A stretch of DNA of 64,000 nt from Dromaius novaehollandiae. Lineage: Eukaryota > Chordata > Aves > Casuariiformes > Dromaiidae. Both the position numbers and the translations under genes were made by a program. The stretch covers positions 148,075,517 to 148,139,516 of the forward strand of contig NC_088099.1 of the NCBI RefSeq assembly GCF_036370855.1. The letters are read 5' to 3'. Below the pieces are notes generated by a model. The model did not search any database and had not been told where the DNA came from. It was given only the letters and a program-made list of their open reading frames with translations. Numbering within the stretch: position 1 is the first letter of the stretch; every line of letters starts with the position of its first letter. Shown piece after piece: positions 15,401-27,736 of this stretch.

Positions 15401-16329
15401 CTTTCCTCCCCCCTTTTTTTCACATACAGAAGGATGATGCCCATAAAGTGAAAGAAAAAATAATCTCTATAAGATCACTCAAACCACCAGATCATTTTGA
15501 ATCATCATGAATGTCATTTGAAGAATGAGAGGTGAAGGCACATAGGTTGTTTCACTTGTTTCACATGCACAAAAAGCACACATTCCAGACGTATTCAGGA
15601 GTTCTTGTCCATCTTTTGCACAATCTCATTTTTCAGAAGGTATCCAGTATGCTTCTGGGTTTTGTTTTACTACTCTCTGTAAAGTTCTTCCTATTTATTT
15701 GACTAAGAATAAATCCTGCAGCTATTTCCTGTATTTGTGAAGAGAGATAGATACAATTTTTAAAACTTTTCCACAATATTTGCTCTTAGTTCCAATAAAC
15801 ATATCTTACTATTTAAGATTTAAAATAATTTATTCAAATATTATAAATTACTTTACTAATTATCACTTCAGAAACAAAGATCAGTCTCCACTCTCATCAC
15901 TATTTATTTTCAATACAGCTTTATCATTGCCACTGGGTTTTAGAGTTAAGCAGTAAACAGCTTTCCATCCCATAAGATTTATAAAGACAATAAAAAAAAG
16001 GTTGTGAATTGAGAGAAATTCTCAATCAGGAAAAAAAAATCTAATAGGTATGCTGCTAAAGGAAATCCGATTTTTTCCAAGAAATCTGAATGAAAATAGA
16101 GTTGTATGACAGTTTCACAGAACTGTAACCTTTTTACTGTGACTTTCCAGGGTTGCAGGCCTGGTACTCACAGGCAAATTTAATCACTCTTATCTGCTGG
16201 AAGAGCAACATGCTGGCATGCAAGGAATCAAAGAGATTTCTGGAGTGCACTTATTACATACTTGCTGGATGGGCCAAGTCAGCATTTGCTAATCCAGGAA
16301 TAAAAAATAATTGCTCTAGGACGCGATAA
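3451..16329. other. Long gene-free AT-rich stretch
   Basis: No exon could be supported. The stretch includes an almost purely A/T low-complexity block of AAATTTAAA-like words (about 5926-6060), a TATA-type microsatellite (about 10379-10430) and a poly-C/poly-A run (15178-15205). The longest open frames (3595-4038 minus and 14533-14838 plus) match no family I recognise and are treated as chance or very old repeat material. Confidence 0.55.
15178..15205. repeat. C13-A15 homopolymer pair
   Basis: Thirteen C are followed directly by fifteen A. The junction of two homopolymers is prone to length error in sequencing and to slippage in vivo. No retroposon body is recognisable beside it. Confidence 0.9.
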
Positions 16330-17622
16330 TGGCAGCCTTGATTGCAGTGACCATGAGCAAGTCCTCACGGAGAGCATTTCAAGGCATGTGAAAGACAAGC
16401 AGATTAGAAACAGCCAGTACAGATGTACCAAGGGTAGATCATGCCCGACTAATCTGATTGCCTTCTATGATGAAATGACTGGCTTTATGGATGGGGGAGA
16501 ACAACAAATGCTGTTTATCTTGACTGCAGCACAGATTTCAACTCGGTCCCCCATAGCACTGCTGAAGTCAAACAGGGGAGGTATGGACAGGATGGGTGAA
16601 ATAAAAGGTGACTGTAAAATTTTCTGGCCCATTAGCTTGAAAAGGTAGTGGCCAGTTGTTAGAACTCCAGCTGGCACCCCCTTTCAAGTGGTGTTGCTGA
16701 TGTTCTTGGGACTGATACTGCTCAACATCTTCATCAGTGACCTTGATGATGTGATGCAGTGCCTCCTCAGCAAGTTACTGGGACACCAGACTGGGGGAGC
16801 AAGGGAGGGAGAGGTAGTAATTATATCAGAGGGGTAGGGCTGCTGTCGAGAGGGACCCTGGAGGGAGGGAAGAGGGGGGCAGAAAGGAATCTCCTAAGTT
16901 TAACAAAAATAAGTGCAAAATATGGCACTAGGAATGGAATAATCCCATGCAGTAGCACAGACAGTGCTGGGGACAAAGTGGGTGGGGACAGCTGTGCAGA
17001 AAACGACCTGGGAGTCCCGGTGGACAGTGAATCAGTGCACCCTCATGGTAACGAAGACTGACTGCATATGGGGATGTATTAGCAAGAGGGAAGTAACTGT
17101 TCGCCTCTGGCACTCGCCTGGCCACATCTAGAATACTGTGTCCAGTTATGGGTCTCCCAGTACAACAGGTATGTTAAAGTGGAGCAAAGCCAGTGGAGGG
17201 CTACTAAGATGGTTAGAGTACTGAAACAAGTGATGGAGGAGGAGGGCTGAAGGAGCTCGGTTTGTTTAGCTTAGGGAGTACTACAGTAGGATCTAAATGC
17301 AGTCTTCCATTACTTAAGGGGACAGAGATTATAGAGAAAACAGAGTCAGATTCTTCTCAGAGGCATGCAGTGAAAGGACAAGCGGCACAGGTTGCAGCAA
17401 GAGAAATTCTGATTGGATATAATGGGAAAAAAATCACAGCCTGGGTGGCTAAGCACTGGCACAGGTTGCTCAAAGCGCAGTTCCTTGGAAACTGTCTAAA
17501 CTCAGCTAGAGAAGGCCCTGATCAATCTGATTTAACTGAAGTTAGTGCTGCTTTGAGCTGGATGTGGACTGGATGACCTCCAGAGATCCCTTCCAACCAT
17601 ATATGTTCTATGATTCTATGAT
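16330..17622 (+). mobile_element. CR1 LINE, ORF2 remnant to 3' end
   Basis: A plus-strand CR1 copy. The left part contains the post-endonuclease 'tgcagtgaccatgag' block. A jump by internal deletion leads to reverse-transcriptase sequence ('accaagggtagatcatgcc', 'cttctatgatgaaatgactgg'). The usual 3' part follows ('gaatactgtgtccagttatggg', 'gatgacctccagagatcccttccaacc') and ends in tandem TTCTATGA octamers at about 17606-17622. The ORF is broken by many stops and deletions, so it is a dead, older copy than those at 29 and 43 kb. Confidence 0.92.
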
Positions 17623-19989
17623 ATTGTACAGAACTGGATGTAACTGTGGAATTAGTGCTTCATATTTATTCATTTGTTTTGCACTGGATTTAGAAAAGTG
17701 TGATTGCGTTTTGACTTCTTTTTTTTTTCTTTCTTTTTTTTTTGTAAATCAGCTTCAGTATGCTCATTTTGATAATCCTGAGACACTGGAAGCTTGAGAA
17801 AAAAATCATAACAAGGTTCCAAGACCCACATTCTAATTCCAAATTCCTCCACCTTGCTTTTTGCTATATGTTATGTCTTAGAACAGGTTACTCTACTTAG
17901 GAGAAAAAAGTAAAGGAGAATGAATACATATCACTAGTCTTGGTGTACAGTCCTTCAAACTCTTGGTTGAACTATCCTTGAAGCCATTAACTAAATGAAC
18001 AGAATGTTATGCCTTTCAATCTTGGGTGCCTGTAATGTGTTCAGCAGTAATTCCAGAAATTTGCTTGTGTAACTACTGTTTGCATGGAGAAAATAAACTG
18101 GAAAAAAAAAGTACCAATACATAAGCAATATTTTTCTAATACTTTCATGGGCAGATGAGTGACAAGCAGAATCATAGCTTCACAATTTTAACTATAAAGT
18201 CAGTTCAATTATTCAGTATAGTTATGGATTGTGTATTCCCAGAATTCTATATTTCCAAACCAAATGTTTGTCAGATGTACCACAAACAAAATTAGAAGTG
18301 AAGTTGCTTCCATAATTTTTAAGCCACTTCCATTATGATTTACTGGCTATCATGAGATATATTCTTGTCAATATATAACTTCTTTGTATGGTATTTTAAT
18401 GAATAATTTGTCAACTTTTAATAATTTAACTTTCATTTTGAAAATGGGAAGCAAGAAGGGTTTCACTGCTGAGATAGTATACTATTAAAACTAAACTCTG
18501 ATTTGTACAGAATCTGTTATAGATAATAAAAATTTAAATACATCTAAAATTAGTCAAGTAAAAAATATTTTACTGTATTAATCTCATGTATTCTGATCAT
18601 CTTGGGTCTTAAGTGGGCTGATTTTGATAATTTCTAACTCTCCATTAAACTGTCCTTCAGGTGGCAAGAATAATCTAGCAGAGCAAATGAGGATTAGCTG
18701 TCTTATTGAAATACGTGAACCATTTATTAGAAGCACTAAAAGCACTATGTGCCCCTAGATTTTGGCAGAGGAACAGAAGCTTTACCTTAGCATACTGCGT
18801 AAAGCATCTGTCTATTTCTTTACACCTCTATTTCCTTTATTTTGCCTTCTAATTTGTAATATAGTTCATGCAAACTGAAGTGGCAAAACTGCTTGGTTAT
18901 TGATATCATAGCATCCAGCATTTTAAGACAAGTATAATGAGATTCTCTTTGAAAAACAGAAAAAAAAATCCTCATCTGAAAATTATGTCCAAAGATCTTT
19001 CAAGAAAGCAAGCAAAATGTGCTTCAAACCATAGTAAATCAGAGGTAGTTACACAATAATCCCTGCAGATATTCCTCTCTTAGATAAACTGCAGAGCAGA
19101 AAAAACAATTTGGAAAACTGGGACTGAAAAGAAATAGAATAAAATCTTTTTCATGTTTCAATTTAAATTAATCATTGCAGGCTTTAACTTGATTAAATAA
19201 TATGTAAAAGTGTAGCTGCACATATATTACTTTGACAGAATTATATCCATTTTTAGCTTTTGCTGCTTTATTAAGTGATTCTCATGTGTTCTTGAATAAT
19301 GGTAGCAATTACTAAATATTGGAAGTGATTCAGAATCTTGTCAATAGAATTTTGCCGTCTGATTTGTACAGACTGCCATGAAGTCAGCAGGAAAAATCTC
19401 TGTAAATGAATCATAGTTTAGAATGTGCTTGTTTCTTTCTAGATTCAAGGCAAATGAAGTAAATGGAAGACCTTAATTGCTATATGGAAAATGCAGTAAA
19501 ACAACTCCGAGTTGCTTAAGGGGAAAAATGACCCTGGAAAACAATATGCTTGACCTTATTTAAATAGTACAGTTATTAAAGTACTCTTCAAGAAAGCATT
19601 TATTTTGTTGTAAAATTATAGCCATGCTTTGTTGACCTGTATCTTTCTTGGTGTGTCCTGTAAACCTACTTTAACCTGCTATTTTATCTGTATTTTCAAG
19701 TATTTGCATTTAAGGAAGAATTGAGCTGTCAACTCAACTTATTTTTAAGTTGCACCAGTAGTAAGTATAATCAGAAAAAGTTCTCCAATATTATATCTGG
19801 AACATAGGGAAGAAAGTCTGTGTACTCTGGAAAACGATTAAGAAGGTGGTGTTCAGATTGCTTGTCAGCTATTAGAATTCTGATATCTTGAATTTGCATC
19901 TTTTGCATGCTGATAGACCGAAATGTTCTTCCTCTTTTTTTTTTTTTTTTTGTATGAGTATGATGTGGTACCTAAGAAGTCATGCGTAC
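17623..19989. other. Gene-free AT-rich sequence
   Basis: Nothing beyond T-rich low-complexity runs (near 17720-17743 and 19937-19952) is recognisable on either strand. Confidence 0.6.
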
Positions 19990-20490
19990 AACCAATTTAT
20001 CAGCAGAGGCCCTGGATGCAAGGTCTGCAGTCAGCAAACTGTTGTTCTTTAGAGCTTTTTGAATTGTTTTACCAGCAGTTCCAGTTGTTTTTAAAGGCTT
20101 TGTACACATTCTCTTCTTTATCGATCGGTCTGCAGCAGACACCCACCACAATGTACCCCTTTCTGGACGCCCCTCTGACCCTGACCCCTAAGCTATGAAC
20201 CTCTTGCATAGCAGAATTCAGCATCTGAGCTGCTCTTCTTCATAGGGCGCAAACCTTCCCTCCTCACCTTCCCAGTCTGTCCTTCTTGAAGAGCCTCTAT
20301 CCATCACTCCAGTCATGCAAGCTATCCCACTATTTCTTTGCAATCCCAGTGATGCTCTACAACTGTTCAAGGGCTTCCAGCTCCAGTATAAAAACCTCTG
20401 TAACCAAGAAGTTTTTTCAAGGGCTATCATCTGGGACAATTCGCCAGGTATCCTGCAACTCAGGAGATCCATTGATACGCAAATTTTGAA
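19990..20490 (-). mobile_element. CR1 LINE fragment, endonuclease region, antisense
   Basis: Read on the minus strand, the segment around 20090-20200 encodes a decayed CR1 endonuclease block: RVRGASRKGYIVVGVCCRP followed by IDKEENVYKAF. This corresponds to the conserved CR1 'VxVGVCYRPPDQEEEVDEAF' region. The sequence before it ('gcatgactggagtgatgg' and onward on the minus strand) is the usual CR1 segment just upstream. Stops interrupt the frame. Both ends are approximate. It is a non-3' fragment, so it is probably what remains of a longer insertion. Confidence 0.75.
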
Positions 20491-23400
20491 CACACAGCTC
20501 TCTCAGTATATCCACCTGGCACCAATGTCTCAGTTCAATTATTTTCTAATTCAAAAGAGCAATTTTTGTTGCCTTCTGCCCACCCATCCCCTCAAAAGTC
20601 CATACCCTTTAAGGACATATCTTTTAAATGTAAAAAAATGCAGCTCTACTCCTATACACAACATCAAGGATATTTCACTAAAGATGCTAGAAGCTACAAT
20701 TTTCTAAACAGAAAGATACCCTTATCAGAAGTCTTGTAATGTGTCCTTGCATTGGAGGGGCAAATATTACTTGTTGTGTCTGAGAAAGATAAGATTCTTT
20801 TAGAAAAAAATCTGCAAGAGATTTTTAGAAAGAATCTGCAAAAACTGAATACACTGAGGTGTGACATCCAGTTTCTTCTCCATTAAAAACAAGCAAAACT
20901 TACTTGATTGCCACACATAAAACATGCTATACTTAAAAACTAAAATTTAAATACCAGAAATATAGTTTTCCTTAAGGGTCTTTTAAATATTGTTTTACTG
21001 AACAGTATAGTTTTTCAAGTGGAATTTAAAATATTCTTTCATTACCTTCTCCAACTTTCTGTCCCACACAGGTTTACTCAAAGAGCTGCATGTCAACTCT
21101 CAATCTGAAGTCATCTACAAAAATTGTGATAAAACGTTCAGAAGCAGGTTATAACATACTCAAGCAGCAGATCGACCAGACAGCAACACTGGAACTAAAT
21201 CCAGTGACATAAAACACAGCATGTCAAATACTGATGAACATATATGTTCTCAACAAATTAAAATAAATTTAAAAAGAGAATTAGTACTTCAGAATTACAT
21301 TCAAGTAATCTACAGTTCAGTGAATCAGTGAGTAAGGTGCCATGAGGAGTCTATTATCCTGTCAGTGAAGCTACTGAACAGCTCTTTTTGCGTGGGGGGA
21401 GCTCACCACCGAGTGTTTGAGACTACTGCTTATACAGCTGAATTCTTCAGAAGCGTGCGACCTGTAAAGACACATGTGAGTAAGATCTGTATGAGGCTGT
21501 AATTTGATATTTTCCATATTATTAAGTAAACTCTATGAGCTAGAAAAAGCAGTAAGCGCTGAAAGCACCTGCCTTTGTTTCTTTGCCCCTTTAGAAGTCT
21601 TTCTCTCTCTCTTTTTTTTTTTTTAGTATAAGAACAGATCCTGTAGAGTAGTACAGAATCCATTTCTGCAGCTTATGTTTTGCTTTGAAAAAGAGATGAC
21701 TACTTTAATCACTGTCTCTGTTCTGGGCTAGTCTCACAGCTCTTCTAGGCTCCACAGGTCTGTATTCTCTCTCTCCCCTGACCATCCTTGCCTGGATGGT
21801 TTGTGCATTTTATTTAGGTATCTCCAGTTACCATTAACTTTCTTTATTCTGTCTTTGCCATTTTGTACTCATAAGCTCTAAAATTCTGCATCCAGGTAAG
21901 AGAAAAATGGTCTTTTGTAGACAAGCCATCTTTTGTCTCTCACTGTTTCCCAACTCAATAGACCTTTATTAGGATTTAACAAGAACTACTGTCTCTCATC
22001 CAAAAAGCGCATTCTAGAAGCTTTGGAAACTGCCACGCAAAAATTCAGCGAGCTGTAATTCAGAACTGGGGCATGGCTTCCAAGTATCCTTAGACCATTT
22101 GCACAGAATGTACATACAAGTACAGTCCCTGCATAAAATGCGAGTCCTGGTCCTCCCAGCACAACACAAATAGTTTGCTAATGGCATCATTTCCTCTATG
22201 ATTTGACACAAAGCTGAGCAGATAAATGAAGAGAATCAGGTTCCAGCCTGAAGAGGCATACTTGCTTTCTTTTAGAGATACAATCTCTCCTAGAGCTCTG
22301 ACCAGTGGAAAATAAACCTACTAGATACAAATCAGTCTTCTTCTATTTCAAACATATAAGCAGAAATTATTTTCTGGTGAAAATATGCTGAATACAGAAA
22401 TATAGATTTAAATCACAGCTCTGTCCAACCTGAGCTAACTATCCAGAATAAACAAGAACATAGTTACAGAAAGGATTGCTTTGTATAATACTTCATATTT
22501 CAGAAATGAGCATAAAATAGAACCGTTAATGAGCTCGTATCTATTGCATTTCCCCAGCTTCTCCTACAGCCATTGCAGTTATTTCTTAAAAGTTTAAAAA
22601 GACTACATTATTATAGCTTATTGTTATTGGGTATGCACTGACATGGTGTGAGCAGCAATTTAAGTTATTAGGTGTCTACTATAGCCAAATCTATGGATTA
22701 CATGCAATATTTTTAACACATTGTTCGATCTACACTGATTAGCACTAATATTCTGTGTAACAGACTCTATAATCATGCAGATAATGACCAAACTGGCTTG
22801 TATGGTATACAACTAAATATTAATATAAATATGTTAACAAAAAAATTAAAATATGCGTACAATTAAACCTTGTATATAATTAAATACATAAGCACAGATT
22901 TAGGAGGCTACTAAGTGGATCTGCAGTGCCCCCTCCCCCCCCCACCGCTTATCCACCAATGAGTCTGCTTAATGCCATACCTGCTATATGCACATCCACC
23001 CTGTTCACACTGTAGCTACCTGTAGGTATAGCCTACAGAACAGATCATTGTGATAGCTGTTGGACAAGAACACTAATTTTCATTGTTTTAAACTAATAAT
23101 GGTAAAGCGCATATTACAAAGCTGTCTTTAGAGAAAACATCAGTGAACTAGCCTGCATAACTATCAAATAACTTAGATGAGTGGTCATCAAGATACATCC
23201 AAAAGTCAAGAATGAAAATCTTTTGTTCTACATAAAAGCCTGGTGTTTTTATCATAAACATCAGCTACTGTGCCAGGCTATAAAAAGGCTAAAATAGTTC
23301 CCTGTCTGAGCAGAATAAAGTAGTCTACTAGTGACCTCGTGTTTAATTGGTATTAGTATTTATTGCCACTCAAGCTATAACCCTCAAACATAAAAATACT

Positions 23401-23517
23401 ATGATAAAAAAATACAGTTAATTCATGTTTGCAAAATGTCTTAAACTCCATAAAGAGTAACGTTAGAATGCAGAAAATGCTTTTTATATACACACACACA
23501 CATATAAAGAGGAAAGA
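20491..23517. other. Gene-free stretch with one weak exon candidate
   Basis: No confident feature. The minus-strand frame at 22014-22211 is Cys-rich and has faint, order-consistent resemblance to the C-terminal part of LRRC69, too weak to call. A C-rich run lies near 22929-22944. Confidence 0.5.
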
Positions 23518-24445
23518 TCACAGAATAGTTGAGGTTGGAAGGAACCTGGAAGGAGATCGTCTAGTCCTCTGTTCAAAGCAGGGTCAACTAGAGCAGGTTG
23601 TCCAGCACATTGTCCAGTCAGGTTTCGAATATCTCCCAAAGTGGAGACTCCACAGCTTCTCTGGGCAATCTGTTCCAGTGCTTGACCACCTCACAGTAAA
23701 AATGTTTTTTCTTACGTTTAAATAGAATTTTCTGTCTTTCAGTTTGTGCCTGCTGCCTCCTGTCCTGTCACTGGACACCATGGACAAGAGTCTGGCTGCA
23801 TCTTCCTTACTCCCTCCCATCAGGTATTTTTACTCATAAGATCACCCTTGAGCCTTCTCCAGGCTGAAGTCCCAGTTCTCTCAGTCTCTTCTCATATGTC
23901 AGATGCTCCAGTCTTCATGGCTCTTCACTGGACTTACTCCCGTATGTCCCTGTCTGTCTTATATTGCCCAGAACTAGATACAGCACTCCAGGTGTGGTCT
24001 CACCAATCCTGAGTAGAGGGCAATCATCAGCTGCCTCAACCTGCTGGTTATATTCTTCCTAAGGCAAAACAGGATGCTGTTGGCCTTTTTTGATGCAGTG
24101 GCACATTGCTGGCTTGGTGCCCAGCAGCACTGCCAGGTCCTTCTCTGCAAAGCTGCTTTCCAACCTGCCAGCCCCAACAGCAGGACTGGTGCAGGGGGTT
24201 ATTCCTCTCCAGGCGCAAGACTTCGTGCTTCTTTCTGTTGAACTTCATAAGGTTCCTGTCTGCCCATTTCTCCTGCCTGTCAAGGTCCCTCTGAATATCA
24301 GCATACCTACCTAGTCTGTTAAGCACTCCTCCTCATTTTGCATCATCTGCAAAATTGCTGAGGGTTCACTCTGTCCCATCATCCAGATTATTAACAAAGA
24401 TGTTAAGATATATCAGCCCCAGTATCAACCCTGATACCAAGAATG
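23518..24445 (-). mobile_element. CR1 LINE, 3' part, antisense
   Basis: The segment begins with the inverted CR1 3' end ('cacagaatagttgaggttgg', 'aaggaacctggaaggagatc'). The antisense 3' UTR and C-terminal ORF2 sequence follow ('ggcaatctgttccagtgc', 'tgcctcctgtcctgtcac', 'ccaggtgtggtctcacca') up to the 'gcatcatctgcaaaattgctgag' reverse-transcriptase FADD-coding block. The ORF is interrupted. At about 930 bp it is one of the better preserved copies in the window. Confidence 0.93.
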
Positions 24446-25660
24446 TCCACAATTGCCATGACCTTTCAAAGATGATGGAGCTGCCTCACAATGACAAAAA
24501 TGAATTAGCAAGAGAAGGATATTTTCTTTAACATTAAAATATTTCCTTTTCCTCATTACAGCTTTCCTCTTTACCACATAGGAAGCTTAAGGAGCCTACA
24601 GAGTTAAAATTCACAATCTCAAGTCAAATAAGCAAAAACCTTTATATAAGGCTTCCGGGCATCTGAAATCACCACTGGTCTCCAGCTCATAACTTAATTT
24701 TCATTTCTTAATGTAATGTACTTAAATCTGTGAGAATATGAGATTGGAACAAACACATAGTTTAGGTCAGTATTTTTAAAGCATTTTCATTGCCAACTTA
24801 AGCAGTAGTTCCAAGGAGCAGCCAAGATACATCGCTATTAAGATCTGTTTTGGGGTTTTTTTTAAAACATTTTCTGTTTTAGCAGCAATGCTAGATTCAT
24901 TGCAGTTTTTTACTAACTTTTGCAGGTTAAAGATAATATACAAATCAAAGATAACTGCTGCATATGCAATGCAAACCAGATTCAATACACACTATCATTC
25001 TGAAACAGGAAAAAGCAAATCTTATAACACACAAGCCTTGTGTGTTCAAAACTTCATTTTCTTATCATTGGTGTATATACTATTGACATAAAAAATGGCT
25101 CACAGTTCCAATTAATGAAAATATATTCGTAACAGAATGATTTCAGACAAGGTACAGTGTTAGTACCCAAGTGCTGACTTCGCAACTAATTTTAGTGGCA
25201 ACACCCAACATCTGATGCTTCCATGAACTGGTCTGGTGGCAGCAGAACCAATTTTTCTGCATGTAAACAAGCACTTCCAAAAGTAAAACCTAACTACAGG
25301 AAATGAGATGTAAATCAGGTCATCTGAACAGACCTAAGTTCACAAAGACAAGGAGACTGAACTGTAGCCTTCTGAAAACTTGGCTCTACTTGCCAATTTG
25401 TACTTTTGAGATTTTATTCCTATTTTGAGTATTATGCAATATGTATATATGTAAGGAAGAATTACTAGATTAGTTTAAAACCTCTAGATCCTTACCTTCC
25501 TCAAAAGTCTTTAAATACATTCAAGAATGCAATTATTAAAGTGTTTTCATGATTTATGTAATCATTACAAATATATATTGCTCAAATATTTATCTAAGAC
25601 AACATTGTTATTCAAAAGGAAAAAAAAAACTGCTTTAAAAAATAAGTCAGCATTACTCAC
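24446..25660. other. Intronic/3' flank of LRRC69, nothing else seen
   Basis: The sequence left of the third LRRC69 exon on the minus strand should hold the next LRR exon of the gene. I looked for a continuing LRR (LxxLxLxxN) with splice signals and did not find a convincing one. Confidence 0.45.
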
Positions 25661-25813
25661 ATCTGGAAAATCCCTTAAGTTTTCTCTTCAGGTATCATGA
25701 CAAGACAGTTATAGGACAGATGAAGTTCAGAGAGCCTTTGCAGAAAACATAGCTCCCAAGAAATATTTTCTATCTGGTTACTATTTAAGCTTATGCACTC
25801 CAATTTTTCTAGT
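25661..25813 (-). CDS. LRRC69: LRRC69 LRR exon (third recognised), frame disrupted near its 3' end
   Basis: The acceptor TTATCCTCCTTACAG lies just right of 25813 and the donor GTGAGT at 25660-25655. The translation LEKLECISLNSNQIENIS, WELCFLQRLSELHLSYNCLV, MIPEE keeps the LRR spacing and aligns with human LRRC69 without gaps. Directly after PEE the frame hits a stop (gag aaa act taa). Shifting past one A of the AAAA run re-opens it to the donor and gives the expected exit phase, although the residues after the shift fit the family less well. The exact nature of this break is therefore less certain than that in the preceding exon. Confidence 0.65.
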
Positions 25814-27662
25814 CTGTAAGGAGGATAAAGCTTTTCAATCAACACCTTTGATGTATTTCATGTGGAACATACAGATTATGTCAGTTTATTTGGAATTTTT
25901 CTCAAGATTTTTTTGTAAGTGAACAATTCTTTTTATGATACAAGTTTACAACATATGGAGGCAGTTGCTAAGGATGTTAATTGTATTTAAAAGCATCCAT
26001 ACCATATGCGTATAGTGATTAATCATAACTTGTCTGGCTGATTTTATTAAAGTCTCTCAAAACAAAGGAATTTGTGGATTAGTGTTCTTATTGGAGCTAA
26101 AGAAAGTAGAGAAGATGCCTTCTATATTTCATATGCTATTTTTAAGTCTGCTCAGCTACCTACACAGATTAAATAATCAACATGGTCTGCTTGTCATTAA
26201 CAAATATATCCTAGGAGATCAGCTGGGGGATAAAGTAGGGTAACATGTCTCTGAGAACTGAAAATAAAACGTACTTACAACTTCACAGTCCTGAAAATGA
26301 TGGCCCAAACTGTTGTCTTTTAGACTGCTCAGAGAGTGCAGATGGGATATTCTGACATGTCATTCTCACCATAGCCTTCGGGGTATCTCTGGAGTACTCA
26401 ACGTTCACTCGTTTTGCATGAGGCGTGTAGCACCCCTGAAGATGCTGCTGCTGTACGTTTGACCGGGACATTCTGGAACATACCCAAATCACTTGTCTGC
26501 GCCCCGCGACTTCCCACGTCATCCACGTAAGAGATGATGTCTATCTCCGCTCACTCGACTTTCACACCAGTGAATTCATAAAGCGTAAGATAACCAGTTG
26601 TTATAGCTGGTGAAGTGGCAAGGTTGGAGAGTTGGTCAAGATCCGTAGTCTCAAAAACAACCACAAGAGGCAGTGCCACTACCCCATCTACTGGCAGCAC
26701 ATTTAGCTAGGATGGTTTCACCATCACAGTTCCTAACAGTATTACCCACAAGCATCCCACAGCAGATGGGGGCCACCATCCCACGTTACCAACCTGTCCA
26801 ATGATGCTGCTGCTAGCATCCCTACTCTTTGAGACAGAGGAGCAGCAGATATATGTTTACATATATATATATGTGAAACTTCACCTTTCTTATTTTTTTC
26901 CTAGGGTCTGTCGCTACACCAGCAAAGATAAAACAGTCTCACAAACCATAAATTCTGCAAGTCTTCCTAAAATATCCCTAAAAATTGACTGCTAAGAAGA
27001 AGAAGAGCAGGACAGAGCATGGACAGGAGGCAAAAAATACCTCTAGTGACATTTTTTACCACAAGGCAAGCTGCTGCGAAACAAATTCCCTTCTTCCCTG
27101 TGTTTTAGCTGTGGTGTAATCTACTTGATTTATGGACATATGAAAAACTTAATCTCAAAGGTGCTGTCAAAACCATTTCTCTAGGATACCATCACTATTA
27201 CCAGTAATGCAGTAAGCACGCCAAATTAAGTATTAAGGATTCTTTCCTTTTTAGCAATGGAAATATTTTTTTCCAATTTATTATAAAATTAGTAATATAA
27301 AGGCTTCAGCACTTGACTTTTCCCATGTCAGGGACACAAACTGAAACCTAGATTAGCAATTACATGGTTTAAAGAAAATATAAAGTAGGACACTAGGGCA
27401 AAAAGAAAATGCAGCAGATTATTTTTAAATCATTTAGAGCTGTTCTGCTGAAGTGCTAAGATTTTATTTCTTCACACTCGGCTATATGCTAAAAGGTAGC
27501 ATAAATTTTCCCAACAGTCCAAAGTAGTAGTTTTTACCAGTTGTTGTACACAGGCAAATGATATATGCAATACCTGTAAATACTGTACTTTGATCTAATC
27601 TGCACACCATTAAAAACTGTGGAAATGTAGGTTAGATTTCACAGCATCATAATTAAACTTAC
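25814..27662 (-). other. LRRC69 intron with CpG-dense unidentified segment
   Basis: The intron lies between two LRR exons. It contains an unusual CpG-rich stretch (about 26283-26800) with coding-like frames on the minus strand, and a short TA microsatellite at about 26858-26873. The rest is ordinary AT-rich sequence. Confidence 0.55.
26283..26800 (-). other. Unidentified CpG-rich coding-like relic
   Basis: Against an almost CpG-free background, about 15 CpGs fall within 26390-26560. On the minus strand one frame runs through with only a few stops over roughly 150 codons (segments such as GTVMVKPS, NVLPVDGVVALPLVVVFETT, TGYLTLYEFTGVKVE, EIDIISYVDDVGS). A second frame takes over toward 26283 (79 codons to a stop, starting MTWEVAGRR). 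I do not recognise the product. It could be a processed pseudogene, an old retroelement fragment, or an unmethylated regulatory element in which low stop density is just a consequence of GC content. Confidence 0.3.
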
Positions 27663-27736
27663 TTGTTTATTTCTGGAGGAAGACATTTTAAGCCTGTTGT
27701 TGTTCAGATCGAGAAGTACCAATTTTTCTAATACAT
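27663..27736 (-). CDS. LRRC69: LRRC69 LRR exon (second recognised), one-base frame disruption
   Basis: The acceptor TTTCTCAATAG lies right of 27736 and the donor GTAAGT at 27662-27657. The exon reads (D)VLEKLVLLDLNNNRLK in the frame inherited from the previous exon. After CTTAAAA the family-conserved continuation CLPPEIN (human counterpart QLPQEVS) is found only if one A of the AAAA run is skipped. The corrected frame also supplies the phase needed for the next exon (AA|A CTA, Lys-Leu). The one-base excess is therefore a local frameshift inside an otherwise well-preserved exon. Confidence 0.7.
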
